Below are positions 14,838 to 16,372 of a stretch of DNA of 16,372 nucleotides, piece by piece; the first letter of the stretch is position 1; every line of letters starts with the position of its first letter. Origin of the DNA: an uncultured Oscillospiraceae bacterium (GTDB taxonomy: Bacteria; Bacillota; Clostridia; Oscillospirales; Acutalibacteraceae). The DNA lies in assembly GCA_900541975.1 (NCBI GenBank), contig UQLR01000029.1, positions 1 through 16,372 on the forward strand. The letters are read 5' to 3'. The notes under the pieces were generated by a model that saw nothing but the letters and a program-made list of their open reading frames with translations, did no database searches and had not been told where the DNA came from. The translations under genes and the position numbers were made by a program.

Positions 14838-15932
14838 TTATTTTACCTGCATTTCCGGCGTCAAAATTACTTTTAGCGCTCCACATTCGCCCGTTGTAGC
14901 CAAATGAAACCCTTCTTCCCATTTTTCCAAAGGAAATTTATGCGTTACAACGCCTTGTGTCGGAAGCTTACCGTTTTCAATCCATTCAATGACCGTATCA
15001 TAACAAAACGGACTTAAATGCGACCCAAGCAGATTCAATTCCTTGCGGTCACTGATAATGCTCCAATCCACTTTTACCAGATCTCCAAAAACGCTAAACT
15101 CAACAAATGTCCCCATTTTCCGTATCGCCTCCAGACCCTGCTGTACACTGGAAGGATGTCCGGTTGCTTCAATATAAATATCGCACCCATAGCCGTTTGT
15201 CATTTCCTTAATCGCCTTTATAACATCCATTTCCCCAGGATTCATGACAACATCTGCACCAAACGCTTTTGCCTTTTCAAGCCGTTCATCCTTCATATCA
15301 AGTACCACCAAGCGCTTTGGGTTATGCTGGCGGATTGCCCCTACCATACCAAGTCCCAGCGTACCCACGCCAGACAGTACCACAACATCTGTAACGCCAA
15401 TTCCCGCGCGTTGGACGCAGTGGTAAGAACATCCATAAGGCTCAATCAGTACAGCTTTTTCAATCGGCAAGGAATCCGGCACCAAATAATTCAGGGATTC
15501 CTTTGTCAGGCGCACATATTCTGCCATACCGCCATTTACATTATTCTGAAAACCGTAAAGATCATGCTTCTCGCACATCCAGTGGCGCCCTGTCTTGCAG
15601 AACATACACTCTCCACATGGAACAATCTGTTCTGGACAAATCCGGTCACCTATTTTCCACCCGCCCTTTACGTTTGCTCCAATCTCCACCACCCGGCCGA
15701 CAAATTCATGCCCCGGGATCATTGGCGCTTTAATATACGGTGGATTTCCGTCCCCTCCCCAAAAACTAGGCGCGCCTTTAAACGCTTTTGTATCGCCAGC
15801 GCAAATCCCACAGGCCTCTACCTTTAAAATCATTTCGCCTTCACCTGCGCGTGGGGTATCCACCCACTCAAACCGATAATCCCCCGGCGCATACGCGACA
15901 ATCGCCTTCATTTTTTCCGGTAAACAACTCAT
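14838..15932 (-). CDS. Zinc-dependent polyol dehydrogenase, resembling erythritol/L-threitol dehydrogenase
   Basis: Encodes 364 residues of the medium-chain dehydrogenase family. Catalytic zinc ligands are C44 (CGICAGD), H75-E76 (IPGHEF) and E164 (LIEPYG). The structural zinc site has four cysteines, C106, C109, C112 and C120 (PCGECMFCKTGRHWMC). The Rossmann loop is SGVGTLGLG (187-195), and D212 at the end of the next strand favours NAD. The segments SEQ/PEQIVPC, HDLYGF, GAPSFWG and DWSIISD-KELN-LGSHL-PFC recall, from memory, the erythritol/L-threitol dehydrogenase EltD of M. smegmatis more than threonine or sorbitol dehydrogenases. The expected reaction is tetritol plus NAD to erythrulose. 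The frame is open to 16001, but AAAGGGG lies 7 nt before the ATG at 15932 and supports that start. It is the first gene of the four-gene operon, with a TTGACA promoter upstream. Confidence 0.92.
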   Translation of the reverse strand: MSCLPEKMKAIVAYAPGDYRFEWVDTPRAGEGEMILKVEACGICAGDTKAFKGAPSFWGGDGNPPYIKAPMIPGHEFVGRVVEIGANVKGGWKIGDRICPEQIVPCGECMFCKTGRHWMCEKHDLYGFQNNVNGGMAEYVRLTKESLNYLVPDSLPIEKAVLIEPYGCSYHCVQRAGIGVTDVVVLSGVGTLGLGMVGAIRQHNPKRLVVLDMKDERLEKAKAFGADVVMNPGEMDVIKAIKEMTNGYGCDIYIEATGHPSSVQQGLEAIRKMGTFVEFSVFGDLVKVDWSIISDRKELNLLGSHLSPFCYDTVIEWIENGKLPTQGVVTHKFPLEKWEEGFHLATTGECGALKVILTPEMQVK

Positions 15933-16051
15933 AACCAAACCCCTTTCCTTTACTCGACCGTTCTGCACACCAACCTGCAAAAAGAGCCTACAGGCAGCCA
16001 TATAGGGACAATTTTGGGGGATCCACTTTTCTGTAAGCTCCCTTCGCCCTA

Positions 16052-16081
16052 AAAATACTGCAAAATTAATCTGCCTGTCAA
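16052..16081 (-). promoter_or_regulatory. Sigma-A promoter of the tetritol-type operon
   Basis: On the minus strand a perfect TTGACA (16081-16076) is followed after 18 nt by TATTTT (16057-16052), a 4/6 match to TATAAT. A strong -35 with a weak -10 would suit a regulated catabolic promoter. Confidence 0.55.
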
Positions 16082-16102
16082 TTTACCGCATGGACAAATT
16101 GA
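16078..16102. promoter_or_regulatory. Inverted repeat overlapping the -35 box, candidate operator
   Basis: TCAATTT (16078-16084) and AAATTGA (16096-16102) form a perfect 7-bp inverted repeat with 11 nt between the arms (18 nt centre to centre). One arm overlaps the TTGACA box. Placement fits a dimeric regulator acting on the operon, but no regulator gene is in the window. Confidence 0.4.
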
Positions 16103-16198
16103 TATTCATTTTTTTGTGACTTCTCCCAAAAGACAAAAAATTTTTTACAGTTTTTTACTTGTTTCCCCCTTGTCTTTTTTAAACAATTGCTTTTAAAC

Positions 16199-16233
16199 AA
16201 AAAATATCCGGTCCTTAATAAAGGACCGGATAT
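16199..16233 (-). terminator. Strong intrinsic terminator of the right-edge gene
   Basis: A perfect 13-bp stem (16204-16216 with 16221-16233, ATATCCGGTCCTT and its complement) with a 4-nt loop is followed on the minus strand by six T residues. It lies 33 nt after the stop codon of the partial minus-strand gene and insulates the operon promoter from read-through. Confidence 0.85.
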
Positions 16234-16265
16234 CCCTGTCTGTCTCTTTTGAAAATATATAAATT

Positions 16266-16372
16266 TTATTTGCTCAGCAGTGTATACTTTCGTAAATAAA
16301 GCGCACTGTCGTTTTCCGGATTAAATGAACAAAACAAAATAGAAAAGTATAAAAACTTTAAAACATTACATA
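16266..16372 (-). CDS. C-terminal end of an unidentified minus-strand gene (partial)
   Basis: The minus strand is open from the window edge to a TAA at 16266-16268 in one frame only; the other two frames hit stops within a few codons of the edge. The 35 visible codons end in FNPENDSALYLRKYTLLSK, which reads like a natural protein C-terminus, preceded by a Phe/Leu-rich stretch. A strong terminator follows 33 nt downstream, as expected for a gene end. The family cannot be identified from so short a piece. The alternative is chance openness in A+T-rich DNA. Confidence 0.5.
   Translation of the reverse strand, partial: CNVLKFLYFSILFCSFNPENDSALYLRKYTLLSK

Larger units (their letters stand above)
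15933..16265. other. Intergenic control region of the tetritol-type operon
   Basis: These 333 nt carry the operon promoter, an inverted repeat across the -35, A- and T-rich tracts around 16110-16200, and the terminator of the gene entering from the right. No coding signal is seen. The leader from about 16045 to the ATG at 15932 is about 113 nt and shows no recognisable riboswitch. Confidence 0.6.

Noticed and set aside
15018..15827. 269-codon open frame on the plus strand inside the dehydrogenase gene
   Set aside because: It is antisense to a clear zinc dehydrogenase with all metal ligands, has no ribosome binding site or family motif, and is rich in His, Pro and Cys as expected of a shadow frame.

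Overview
The window looks like chromosomal DNA of a spore-forming member of the Clostridia (Firmicutes). The evidence is two clear sporulation genes (spoVAD and spoIIE), strong AGGAGG-type ribosome binding sites, frequent GTG and TTG starts, a VanW/YoaR-type membrane protein and a UgtP/MGDG-type glycolipid synthase. The species cannot be named from the sequence alone. No tRNA, rRNA, CRISPR array, insertion sequence or phage gene was seen. The genes fall into three strand blocks: minus from 56 to 3761, plus from 4103 to 10041, and minus from 10068 to the right edge.

Left block (minus): a PAP2-type membrane phosphatase, a stand-alone spoVAD, and a VanW-domain membrane protein that ends in a strong terminator. 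Each gene appears to have its own promoter. The spoVAD gene has none of its usual spoVA partners beside it.

Middle block (plus): an envelope-lipid region in two operons. The first pairs a diacylglycerol glycosyltransferase, which carries an unusual charged insertion, with a secreted serpin that looks like a lipoprotein. The second encodes a YbhN/LPG-synthase-TM flippase-like protein, a family 2 glycosyltransferase and a diacylglycerol/lipid kinase. Together with the PAP2 enzyme these proteins centre on diacylglycerol, phosphatidate and glycolipid turnover. The block closes on a hairpin shared with the convergent spoIIE gene.

Right block (minus): spoIIE, with a 21-bp-spaced promoter and a near-consensus Spo0A box, and then a compact four-gene catabolic operon transcribed in the order zinc polyol dehydrogenase, dhaK, dhaL, RpiB-like isomerase. 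The dehydrogenase resembles erythritol/L-threitol dehydrogenase. The isomerase has lost two histidines used by ribose-5-phosphate isomerase B, one of them for ring opening. The simplest reading is a complete tetritol route: erythritol or threitol to erythrulose, then erythrulose phosphate, then erythrose 4-phosphate. This is the most interesting system in the window. At the extreme right lies the C-terminal end of another minus-strand gene, followed by a strong terminator.
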